Made by a program: the position numbers and the translations under genes
Part shown: positions 9,510-17,323 of the stretch, one piece after another
Layout: the number at the start of each line of letters is the position of its first letter
How positions within the stretch are numbered: the stretch's first letter is position 1
The notes under the pieces: model-generated
The model's database searches: none
Told to the model about the DNA's origin: nothing
Seen by the model: only the letters and a program-made list of their open reading frames with translations
DNA from: Jaenimonas drosophilae
Taxonomy: Eukaryota; Euglenozoa; Kinetoplastea; Trypanosomatida; Trypanosomatidae
Assembly: GCA_030849065.1 (NCBI GenBank)
Contig: JASAON010001568.1
Coordinates: 1 to 60,580 of the forward strand
Direction: 5' to 3'
DNA: 60,580 bases

Positions 9510-12500
9510 TCAGTCCAAATCCACGCGAGGATTGATGTTATCGTGAGGGTATCCAAGATGGAAGTACGGGTGTTTGTATACCGCACCGGTGGCGGCCTTC
9601 ACCGCCTCGGGATCCTCCCGAAGACGCACCATCTCTGCCGGATAGGTACGCTTCAGGATGATCTCATCCTTGCGAAGCGCAAGCTCCGCATCTAAACGTT
9701 CAGCACGGCTACGGAGTTGGTCGAGCGGGAAGTGGTCTGGCTGCTGATCGCGCAGCACCACCATCTCCCCATGCACAGCCTCACGCTCCTGGCGCATCGG
9801 TGCCGTTTGATCGCCGAACGTCATGCGCCCGCGTTCCTGCTCCCGCGCGTGTTGTTTTTGCTGAATCTGGCGTTCGTACTCACGCACCTGATACTTGGCA
9901 CGACTGATGGTTAATAGTGAGGCATCCCGATTTGGATTGCGCTTGAAGCGCAGCCACGCACGGAACTCACGTTGGATCTTCTTTGCGGCGCGAATTCGTC
10001 GCAGAGAGTTCAGCTCCACCGCACAGTGCAGATTTTCCTGCTCACGACGAAGAAGGACGTCGTGGGGGCGAATGCGTATGTACTCCTTCCACGCCCTGCG
10101 CTCAATCTCCGCCTGTGGCTCGTAGTAGAGCGGCACATCGTACTTCTCGCGGTCTTCATCACGCAGACGGGCGAGCGCAGGGGCACGACGCAAACACTCT
10201 CGCTCATACTCCGTTCGTGGAATGGCGGCGATGGGCTTGGAACGAAGTGCCTCCGCCTCGAGACGCTCGCGCTCCTTGGCCTCTTCTTCTGCGCGTAGCT
10301 CCGCTCGGGCCGCCTCATAGATGCTCTTCACCATCGTCTTGGCTAGCCGACGTCGGCCAACATAACCACGCGCCACACGTTGCACAAGTCTTGCGCACTT
10401 GCGCTCATGCTCTCGGTCGTGCTCGATCGTGGTGCGGAGCTTGGCCATGTAGAAGCGAATACGGCCCTGATAGCCACGCCAGTTGCGCTGGATAATGATG
10501 GCGGCGTTGAGACGACGTACAATCGATGTGGTATCTACGCCGCGTGCGCGTTGGCTCTCCATCCGTGCACGGAACCATCGTTGAATGGTGATGGCAGGAC
10601 CAGTATAGCGCTCCAACGACTTTTCCTGAAGACGCTTGCGGGCAAACATGCGTCGCGCGCACTTCTGAATGAGGAGGGCGGAATAATCGGCGAGCTCACC
10701 CGGGCGCATCATTTGCCGGAGAACGTCGGCGGCCTCACGAATACGTACCACACGCATTCGTGCTGCCACACCACGCCAACGCTGTTGGATCATAACAACC
10801 GCCTTCTGAACCAAGGCCTCGTTCAATCCTTCTAGAGAGTAGGCGTTGGCGGCGAGGAAGCGCACGCCTGCGGTCTTGGCGAGCCAACGGCGGCCACAAC
10901 GAACCACCACCGAAGGTGGCGCACGTCCAGCGAGGTTCCACTCGCTCTTCGCCGACGGGTCCTTCTGCGCGGGCTTTTGCTGATCCACCATCTCCAGCCT
11001 ACGTTGAAGGCGGCGACGGCGCTCCTCCTCGCGCTTCTTCTGCAGCGCGCGACGTGGGCGGCCAATCTCACGCCACCAACGCGTCCATGTCTCTTGGATC
11101 TTCACCGCAGCACGAGCTTCGGTGCGGTCGGTGATGGCATTGAGTGCCGCCTGGAAGGCGCTGAGCTTGCGCTTCTCCTCCTCTTCCTGAAGCTTCTTCA
11201 AACGGAAGCGTTGCTCCTCCTTTTGCTGTTCGTGGAGCGCCACATCGCGTTGACGTTGTTTGGCTTGATGCAGCTCATGAAAGGTGCTGCGATTGACGGA
11301 GCTCGGATCGAGGTCGGTGGTGAATTGGTTGGTGCCCATGAAGGGGTCGGGGATGTCGGAGCGCGGGCTGCAGTGACGATGATCATCGCGACGTGCCGTG
11401 AGCTTCACCGTGGCATCATCAGTGCGGCGCAAGTGATTGCGGATTTGGCGGTAGGTGAGGAGTGCGGGTGGGGCAGCACAATCCATATCTTCAACAGCAG
11501 CAAAACGAAGATAGCTCGTGTGGTCGCGACCAACACGGATGATTTGTGCGCCATCGGTGTCGTAGAGGTTGTGGCGGCGACGGGCGGCGAGCTGCTCCTC
11601 CTCTTCACGAAGTGCCGCAGCGGCAGCTTCTTCTTCCGTCAACGCCGGCTCCTTGGCAGAGCTTGGCTCTTCCCCATCCTTCTCTCCATCACGTGCGGGG
11701 CTCAGGACGCCATCCTCCAGCTCCACGAGCGGCTCATCAAGCACGTCACCGGCAAAATCACCCTTTGACGTCGGAATCGGGCTCGAGTAGCTCTTCACAA
11801 CCCCATCGCACAACTCATCACTGCCCAAGCAGCCACCAGCAATGGCTCCATGCTGATCCACGTGGGTGCGCTCCGTCGATGGACAAGAGGCGGCAGCGGC
11901 ACCATCGGCGGGCGAGCTTGCATCCATGCCCGGTGTCAGGGTGCCATCCTCAATCTCGAGGACGTCGGTGAGGTAGCCAAAATCCAGCGATTGAAGCGCC
12001 TTCTTCGCCCGAAGCTGCAGTGGAGATACGCTGGAGATGGGCTTGGTACCAGTGCCAACGCGCATCGGTGCCAAACGCCCGTTGCCCGGTTTCGCGGCAC
12101 CTCCTTCGCCAGAGACGGTGCGACGACGGGAGCCACCTTCGCGCGGAGAGGCGGAGCGCACGGTGCTGCGCCGCTTTGATGGGCTCCTACTGCTCGACGG
12201 GCGAGAGCCCTTCACGTTAGGCAACAGGGAGGAGCCCGCCATGCTGCCTGAGCGCTGGGAGATGGATTTGGCACGACGTCCAGCAGCGGGTGAGCTGCTG
12301 CTGCCGCTTCGCTTGGGAAGAATCCACGTTTGTGAGTTGTGGCACTTCTCTTGCAGCGACTTAGTGGTGGGGTGGCCCTCACCAAGGTGTTGCTGCGACT
12401 CACGCAACGCACGCAGCATGGTTGGCAGCGCGGCCCGTCGCTCGCGATCATCCTCCACCTGCCCCAGCGCCACGGCGAGGTTGTGCAGTGCCGTGATGAA

Positions 12501-13040
12501 GAGAACGCGATCGCCCTTTTGCGATGCGGCCACACAATCTTTGGCGATAGGGAGCGCTTCTTCTGCCGAGCCCACACCCAACAGCACTGCAGATAAATTA
12601 AGCATCGTGCTGCAACTGGGCTTGCCGAGCATCCACGTCTCAACCTCCTTCGCCTCACGCAAACACGTCAGCGCTTCACCCACCTGACCATCGCGACGTA
12701 GTTGGCAGCCAAGGTTGCTGAGGGTGTCGGAGTAGGCAAGTACCCATGCTTGAAACTGGTTTTCATCATCACGTGAGCGTTGCGGCAAGCGTTCTAACGC
12801 GGCGATGGCAAACTCCGAGCCGCCGAGTGCCATACTGAGGCAGCGGTGGCTGCGTTCCATTTCACCCTCGCGCAGCGCCTCCATCGCCGTTCCGTTGAGC
12901 TCCATCACCTCCTCAAAGGAGAGCTTTCGGGGTTCCACCTTGATGGAGCTGCGCGGGAGCGGCGGACGTGTGCGTGAGCGAGACATGGATGAGAAACTAT
13001 CATGGCTGCGGTTGGCCTTCCGCATGCGTTGATGCTGCAT
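9510..13040 (-). CDS. TPR and multi-IQ-motif protein (probable cytoskeletal/flagellar calmodulin-binding protein)
   Basis: Starting at the ATG at 13040 the protein has 1176 residues. Residues about 30-210 are helical hairpins resembling tetratricopeptide repeats, for example SDTLSNLGCQLRRDGQVGEA and FITALHNLAVALG. A Ser/Arg/Pro-rich linker and acidic stretches follow. From about 640 there are seven IQ motifs, the binding sites for calmodulin or centrin-like light chains: AAVKIQETWTRWW (650), AVVMIQQRWRGVAARMR (753), ALLIQKCARRMFARKR (792), AITIQRWFRAR (822), AIIIQRNWRGYQGRIR (853), CARLVQRVARGYVGRRR (890) and AAKKIQREFRAWLR (1025), separated by charged helical segments. The C-terminus (YKHPYFHLGYPHDN) is aromatic-rich. 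Such proteins in kinetoplastids usually belong to the axoneme, basal body or cytoskeleton; location here is inference. Upstream in-frame sequence (114 codons) looks non-coding. Confidence 0.85.
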   Translation of the reverse strand: MQHQRMRKANRSHDSFSSMSRSRTRPPLPRSSIKVEPRKLSFEEVMELNGTAMEALREGEMERSHRCLSMALGGSEFAIAALERLPQRSRDDENQFQAWVLAYSDTLSNLGCQLRRDGQVGEALTCLREAKEVETWMLGKPSCSTMLNLSAVLLGVGSAEEALPIAKDCVAASQKGDRVLFITALHNLAVALGQVEDDRERRAALPTMLRALRESQQHLGEGHPTTKSLQEKCHNSQTWILPKRSGSSSSPAAGRRAKSISQRSGSMAGSSLLPNVKGSRPSSSRSPSKRRSTVRSASPREGGSRRRTVSGEGGAAKPGNGRLAPMRVGTGTKPISSVSPLQLRAKKALQSLDFGYLTDVLEIEDGTLTPGMDASSPADGAAAASCPSTERTHVDQHGAIAGGCLGSDELCDGVVKSYSSPIPTSKGDFAGDVLDEPLVELEDGVLSPARDGEKDGEEPSSAKEPALTEEEAAAAALREEEEQLAARRRHNLYDTDGAQIIRVGRDHTSYLRFAAVEDMDCAAPPALLTYRQIRNHLRRTDDATVKLTARRDDHRHCSPRSDIPDPFMGTNQFTTDLDPSSVNRSTFHELHQAKQRQRDVALHEQQKEEQRFRLKKLQEEEEKRKLSAFQAALNAITDRTEARAAVKIQETWTRWWREIGRPRRALQKKREEERRRRLQRRLEMVDQQKPAQKDPSAKSEWNLAGRAPPSVVVRCGRRWLAKTAGVRFLAANAYSLEGLNEALVQKAVVMIQQRWRGVAARMRVVRIREAADVLRQMMRPGELADYSALLIQKCARRMFARKRLQEKSLERYTGPAITIQRWFRARMESQRARGVDTTSIVRRLNAAIIIQRNWRGYQGRIRFYMAKLRTTIEHDREHERKCARLVQRVARGYVGRRRLAKTMVKSIYEAARAELRAEEEAKERERLEAEALRSKPIAAIPRTEYERECLRRAPALARLRDEDREKYDVPLYYEPQAEIERRAWKEYIRIRPHDVLLRREQENLHCAVELNSLRRIRAAKKIQREFRAWLRFKRNPNRDASLLTISRAKYQVREYERQIQQKQHAREQERGRMTFGDQTAPMRQEREAVHGEMVVLRDQQPDHFPLDQLRSRAERLDAELALRKDEIILKRTYPAEMVRLREDPEAVKAATGAVYKHPYFHLGYPHDNINPRVDLD

Positions 13041-13597
13041 CAATGAGTCTGGGATGTCTAAATGAAGAAAAAATGAAAGGTATGTGTGTGTGTGTTCGAG
13101 TGAAGATGAGGTACGTGCGTGAGTGGTTAGAGTCAACGACTGCTCAGCACCCTTGAATCCTATCCTCCGCACACACACACGAAAGAAGAAACAAAAAAGT
13201 TGCGCACGTGGGCCGTACCCGAAGATTGGGTTGCCGCCAACGAACACAAAAACGAACTTAAAGAACAAAATATTGATGAGAAGGAAGAGGAGTACGAGTA
13301 CATTTGATGTAAAGTGAGGCATGCACGGATGTGTCCCTACACATGGGGAGTACTCACAGCACAAGAACAACAACAACACCATTCATGAGTGAATGTTGCG
13401 TTGATGTTGTTGTTTTTGTTTGTATATCTTTACTCGGTACGACAACGCGTGTAGTTATAGGGAAGAGTTGATGTGCCATCGACTCTTCTTATGTGCCTGT
13501 GTGTGTGTGTGTGCTCGCCAGAAACACCCGACAACACAAATAATGAAACAGAATTAGTGGAAGGCGTCGTGGCACACAACGACCGTCGGAATGAGCT
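13041..13597. other. Intergenic region between DDX54-like and IQ-motif genes
   Basis: No gene is supported in these 557 bases. A purine tract on the plus strand near 13181-13200 (pyrimidine on the transcribed strand) lies about 150 bases upstream of the IQ-protein ATG and is a plausible part of its trans-splice acceptor. Confidence 0.4.
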
Positions 13598-16021
13598 CTA
13601 CGACTTGTTGGACTTCTTGCGGCCCTTCTTGAGCTCACGTCGCCGCTCGAGCTTTGCCTTTTCCTTCTCCACCTTCCGCTTCTTCAATGATATCTCTTCG
13701 AATGTGCGCACCGATCCATCCCGCTTGAGACGCTTCTGCTTGCGCGCACTCACCCGAATCTTCTTGCCCTGGTTGGGATTGCTGATATCCACGTAGTCCT
13801 CATCATCTTCGTTCATGCCCGCATTGACCGCGGCACGTGCACGTTGCATGGGCACCAAATCCTCCTCCTCACCCACATCCTGAATGCGCATGTTGCTCTT
13901 CTTGGTCCACTTGGCATAGCTATCCAACTTCGACTTGTAGTTGATGGCCTTGCCCGACTCATTCTTCACGCCCTTGAGCAACGCCTTGGCATCAGATACG
14001 TTCATGCGCACGTAGCGATTCTTCTTCTTGCTCCACGCAAAGACCTGCCGCTGCTGCGCCGCCTCCGCCGCGGTTTCGGCCGTCAAATCCATTGTGGCAT
14101 CCTTCACGGAGTAGTGCGCATCCTCCATTGTTTCTCGGCGATTTATATCCATGAAGAAGTCGTCGTCGCGGTAGCGGCCGCTCTCCATCGTGGGTCCATC
14201 GGCCAACTTGGCCTTGTTCGAGCGACGGTTGTGCAGAACGTAGTCAAGCTCATAATCGGCGGCGTGGCTCTCCTGTGGTGATGCATCTCGCTCGCGCTTC
14301 TTGCGCTCCTGCGCACGGCGGAGCATCTTCTCGGCAAAGGATAAGGGTGCCTCTTCCACCTCCTCCACGACGGCGGCACTCTTGGACGCCCGACCTCCCG
14401 CTGCCACGGCACGGTCCTGCTTGTTGCGTGCAATACTCTGGATGGTCTCAGGCTTTTTGATGGTAAACATCTTCTCTCCGCTCGCGAGCTCGAGAAAAGA
14501 CTCCTTCGCCTTGTAGCGCTTCAGATCAAAGCGTGCGGCATCGGCGTTGATGCGAAGCTCGCCCATCTTCTCCATCAACATGGGATGCAGCGGTGTTTGG
14601 TCAAAGGCGTACTGTGGCTGGCGTGCTTCCTGAATGGCGTCGTGCGTGGGCTTCTTCTTGGTGCGATTAAACTTCTTGTGTGCGTTGTCCACGACCTTGT
14701 GCATGTTGCGCAGCTCCACATCGTTCTCCAGAAGGCGCTTCAGGAAATCCAGCTCGAGCTGGATATCTTCCTCTGGCAAGCGGCCGTAGCAACCATCATC
14801 GGCGGAGAAGAGCAAGTCGCCCGTTTCCTGACGGCATGTGAGGGGGCGATCCAAGAAGTGCATCAAATCCACGTAGTACGGGAAGTCCTCAAATGTTAGG
14901 AGAGAGTAGGCGGCACCAGAACGTCCGGCACGTGCCACACGACCAACGCGATGCACAAAGAGTTTCGGGTTGAAGGGGAAGGAAAAATTCACCACATTAT
15001 CAAGGAGTGGGAGGTCCAAACCACGCGCCGCAACGTCGGTGACGAGCATGACGCAGGTATTGCGTTTGCTAAAGTCGCGCACGGCGAGACGACGGGCCTC
15101 CTGATCCATCTGGCCATGCACGCCACTGCAGGAGATGGCGTAGTGCGTGAGAACCATCTCGAGGTAGTCCACATGGAACTTGGACTCCACGAAGACGAGG
15201 GCCTGTGCGTAGTTGCTGCTCGTCTCACCCACATGGAGCACACGCTTCAGGAGCACAATGAGGGCCGCCACCTTCTCGTCGTTGCGCACAAAGAAGGCGC
15301 TCTGCTTGAGCTTGTCACTGAGCTTCATTTCTGCATCGAGGCGAATCACAACAGGGTTGTGCAAACCTGCGCTCGTGAATTCCGCCAGGACGCTGGGCAT
15401 CGTGGCAGAGAAGAGGGCGCGTTGGGAGCTTTCTGGGATCTTTTGCATGATGGTGACGATTTGTGGCTGCAAGCCAAGCTCAAAGAGACGGTCAGCTTCA
15501 TCCAGAACAAGAGCACGTACCATGGTGAGGTGTACTGATGCTTCTTCCATGATGTGCAGCAATCGTCCAGGTGTTGCTACGACGATGTCGGGGTTGGAGG
15601 CGAGCAGCTCAAACTGCTGTTCCAGTGAATTACCTCCGACGAGGGCAGCAAAGCGGAGGTCCATGTACTTGTTTAATGAGATGCCGTTGCGAAGGATCTG
15701 CAGGCTGAGCTCACGTGTAGGGGAAAGCACCAACCCACGAATGCCAACAATCTTGGAGTGGCTTTGCAGCAACTGAAGCATCGGAATCAAGAAGGCCGCG
15801 GTTTTGCCGGAGCCGGTTCGTGCCATGGCCACCACATCGCTTCCCTGCAACATGGGCGGAATGGCCTTGCGCTGAATCGGTGTCGGCACACTATAGCCCT
15901 GCTTCAACACGCCATCGAGGAGTGGCTTGGAGAGACCGAGTGTCTGAAAGCCGCCGCCCTTCTTCTTCTTGTCCTCCTTGGCCGCCTCCACGGCTGCATC
16001 CCAGTCACCAAGACTGATCAT
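13598..16021 (-). CDS. DBP10: DEAD-box RNA helicase, DDX54/Dbp10 family
   Basis: A nucleolar ATP-dependent RNA helicase; the yeast and human relatives act in 60S ribosomal subunit assembly. The 807-residue protein has the full motif set: Q motif (GFQTLGLS with VPTPIQRKAIP, about 25-50), motif I ARTGSGKT (about 68), PTRELSLQ, motif II LVLDEADRLFELG (about 175), motif III SAT (about 204), VTDVAARGLDLP and HRVGRVARAGRSG (about 362). The Dbp10-specific C-terminal region follows, with DDDFFMDINRRETMEDAHYS at about 610-640 and VFAWSKKKNRYVRM at about 655-670, then a Lys/Arg-rich tail (KKGRKKSNKS) suited to rRNA binding and nucleolar targeting. This tail separates it from other DEAD-box subfamilies. 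Start and end fit the family length. Confidence 0.95.
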   Translation of the reverse strand: MISLGDWDAAVEAAKEDKKKKGGGFQTLGLSKPLLDGVLKQGYSVPTPIQRKAIPPMLQGSDVVAMARTGSGKTAAFLIPMLQLLQSHSKIVGIRGLVLSPTRELSLQILRNGISLNKYMDLRFAALVGGNSLEQQFELLASNPDIVVATPGRLLHIMEEASVHLTMVRALVLDEADRLFELGLQPQIVTIMQKIPESSQRALFSATMPSVLAEFTSAGLHNPVVIRLDAEMKLSDKLKQSAFFVRNDEKVAALIVLLKRVLHVGETSSNYAQALVFVESKFHVDYLEMVLTHYAISCSGVHGQMDQEARRLAVRDFSKRNTCVMLVTDVAARGLDLPLLDNVVNFSFPFNPKLFVHRVGRVARAGRSGAAYSLLTFEDFPYYVDLMHFLDRPLTCRQETGDLLFSADDGCYGRLPEEDIQLELDFLKRLLENDVELRNMHKVVDNAHKKFNRTKKKPTHDAIQEARQPQYAFDQTPLHPMLMEKMGELRINADAARFDLKRYKAKESFLELASGEKMFTIKKPETIQSIARNKQDRAVAAGGRASKSAAVVEEVEEAPLSFAEKMLRRAQERKKRERDASPQESHAADYELDYVLHNRRSNKAKLADGPTMESGRYRDDDFFMDINRRETMEDAHYSVKDATMDLTAETAAEAAQQRQVFAWSKKKNRYVRMNVSDAKALLKGVKNESGKAINYKSKLDSYAKWTKKSNMRIQDVGEEEDLVPMQRARAAVNAGMNEDDEDYVDISNPNQGKKIRVSARKQKRLKRDGSVRTFEEISLKKRKVEKEKAKLERRRELKKGRKKSNKS

Positions 16022-16179
16022 GACTTACGTGCTTCGTGTGTGTTGTGTGTGGTGTGCTGTGTGCTGTGTTGTGGTTGTTGATGCTGTGTGTGTATTGATG
16101 ATTGCTCACAGAAACCTCACAACTACCTACCGTCTAATGCCCGATGTCTGCTCGAGCCTTGCGTATGACGGAGATGGGG

Positions 16180-16228
16180 CTACGCAGATCGTCGCGGTGA
16201 AGGAAAAGGAAAAGAAGAAGTGCAGGTG
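16180..16228 (-). promoter_or_regulatory. Predicted trans-splice acceptor of the DDX54-like gene
   Basis: On the transcribed strand a polypyrimidine tract (complement of 16198-16222, CTTCTTCTTTTCCTTTTCC) is followed by the first AG dinucleotide at 16181-16180. Spliced-leader addition there would give a 5' UTR of about 159 nt. This is inferred from the usual kinetoplastid rule (polypyrimidine tract, then the first AG) and is not demonstrated. Confidence 0.4.
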
Positions 16229-16551
16229 TGCTAGCGGAGATGATTTGTGCTGTGCAGAAATCAATGTCATTGGTGTACATGTTGCAGCCCCACATGGTGC
16301 TCAGTCACTTAGAATGAGTAAATGAGTGAGAGAAGATTCTCCCACACAACCACGACACTCGACACGAGATACACGGGCAACGCGACATCAACAACAAAAA
16401 AAATCATGTGGTAGTTACAAACTCTTCAATTCATGAACTTCTGAATCACTTGCTTCAACATATACGCGCAACCATGTCGATTGTCAATCATGCGGATCGG
16501 CTGAAAGATAGGGATAAGATATACTGGAGCAGCAGAATACATGTTGAGTGA

Positions 16552-16613
16552 TGTTGGCCCGGTAAAATCTGGCATCACCCGTAGGGGCTCACAACGCACT
16601 GTAGGCCCCAACA
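16552..16613. ncRNA. Candidate structured RNA element A
   Basis: TGTTGGCC (16552-16559) can pair with GG (16604-16605) plus CCAACA (16608-16613) across a 2-nt bulge. An alternative inner stem pairs GGGGC (16584-16588) with GCCCC (16605-16609). The 62-base length would suit a single-hairpin H/ACA-type snoRNA, but I do not see the AGA box expected in trypanosomatids on either strand. The strand is undetermined. It contains one copy of CTGGCATCACCC (16569-16580), repeated exactly at 16903-16914 in element B. Confidence 0.3.
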
Positions 16614-16634
16614 CCTAGCCACGACAAACATATC

Positions 16635-16929
16635 AAAACAAAAAGAGCACAAATGAGCGACAGAGCCAAGTGGCCTTTATCTGGCGCTCTGCATGAACAT
16701 TGGATCATGCTTCCGATGACGAACGTCCTGTGGATGAAGAACCTCGGCTACGTATTGCCGCGTCTCGTGACGCCACATCCCTCAGAGCTTAAGGCCGTTG
16801 ACTGAGCAAGTAGCAGATTTGCTTGTCAAGCGTCCATTGATCCTTGTTCCGTAGGTCTACTGAGGTAGACCGTTGACTGCCACTCACCTCCTCAACGAGG
16901 AGCTGGCATCACCCATCGTGTTTTGTTTT
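16635..16929. ncRNA. Candidate structured RNA element B, about 290 bases, six hairpins
   Basis: Successive stems can be read directly: CAGAGCCA/TGGCGCTCTG with a 2-nt bulge (16661-16691); GCATGA/TCATGC (16691-16710); GGATG/CATCC (16732-16780) enclosing GCGTC-TCGT-GACGC (16760-16773); AGCAA/TTGCT (16805-16823); GGTCTAC-TGAG-GTAGACC (16854-16871); and TGCCA/TGGCA enclosing CTCCTC-AAC-GAGGAG (16878-16908). The whole is bracketed by AAAACAAAA (16635-16643) and TTTTGTTTT (16921-16929), which can pair and also give a T-run ending on either strand, as at Pol III terminators. I recognise no 7SL, U-snRNA, RNase MRP, 5S or SL RNA signature. It has none of the microsatellite character of other spacers here. 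Strand and identity are unknown. Confidence 0.45.
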
Positions 16930-17283
16930 CATCAACACGTGAGTGGGCGTCCCAAGTGAGTGCAAGAGAGGAAAGAGGAGCGAACGCTGGAAACGCAAAC
17001 GGGAAAGCAAAAAGAAGAATCAAAAAGTGAACCAAAACACTTCTTTTCGTGAACGCTTCACATCACAAAAGTGTATACCCACGCACGTACACACTCGCTG
17101 GTTGCTTTCGTTGATCTCAGAATCACAACGCCACAACCACTGCATTTTCGAGGGCCACAGATGCAGCCAAAGTCCATCTGATCACACTGACACCACACAC
17201 ACACACATACAAAACATGCATTCAAAAACAAAAGGAACCAACAATGAATCTTCATGTGTGCATGATGAGTATTTGTGTTTATG

Positions 17284-17285
<2 letters not shown>

Positions 17286-17314
<29 letters not shown>
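17286..17314. repeat. (TG)n microsatellite
   Basis: A run of about 14 TG units on the plus strand ends 9 bases before the stop codon of the permease gene, so it falls in the proximal 3' UTR as (CA)n in the transcript. Confidence 0.95.
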
Positions 17315-17317
<3 letters not shown>

Positions 17318-17323
17318 ATTGTG

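Larger units (their letters stand above)
16022..17323. other. 1.3-kb spacer containing a cluster of structured sequence
   Basis: No protein gene is supported. The downstream side (16022-16230) is the leader of the DDX54-like gene. The middle (16552-16929) is a hairpin cluster annotated separately. The upstream side (about 16940-17323) contains AC and TG microsatellites and would be the 3' flank of the FtsX-type permease gene. Confidence 0.6.

Noticed and set aside
11000..11770. Plus-strand frame of 263 codons over the IQ-protein gene (10977-11768)
   Set aside because: It is the antisense of a strongly biased coding region; Leu/Ala-rich composition mirrors Glu/Arg/Lys codons on the coding strand.
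16661..16691. U5 snRNA-like loop: the first hairpin loop contains GCCTTTATC, close to the U5 loop I consensus
   Set aside because: The position expected to be a pyrimidine is A, no Sm-type U-rich site follows, and neighbouring hairpins do not match U5. A nine-base match is too little.
16702..16726. U3 snoRNA-like boxes (GGATCAT and GAACGT in order)
   Set aside because: Spacing between them is 12 bases rather than about 35-40 and no convincing box C/D pair closes the RNA.
16837..16860. Similarity to the ends of 18S rRNA (TTGATCCT, TCCGTAGGT)
   Set aside because: Only 8-9 base matches in the wrong order; flanking sequence does not align.
16861..16868. TGAGGTAG, the seed of the let-7 microRNA
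   Set aside because: It is part of a seven-base-pair hairpin and kinetoplastids are not known to have let-7; chance match.
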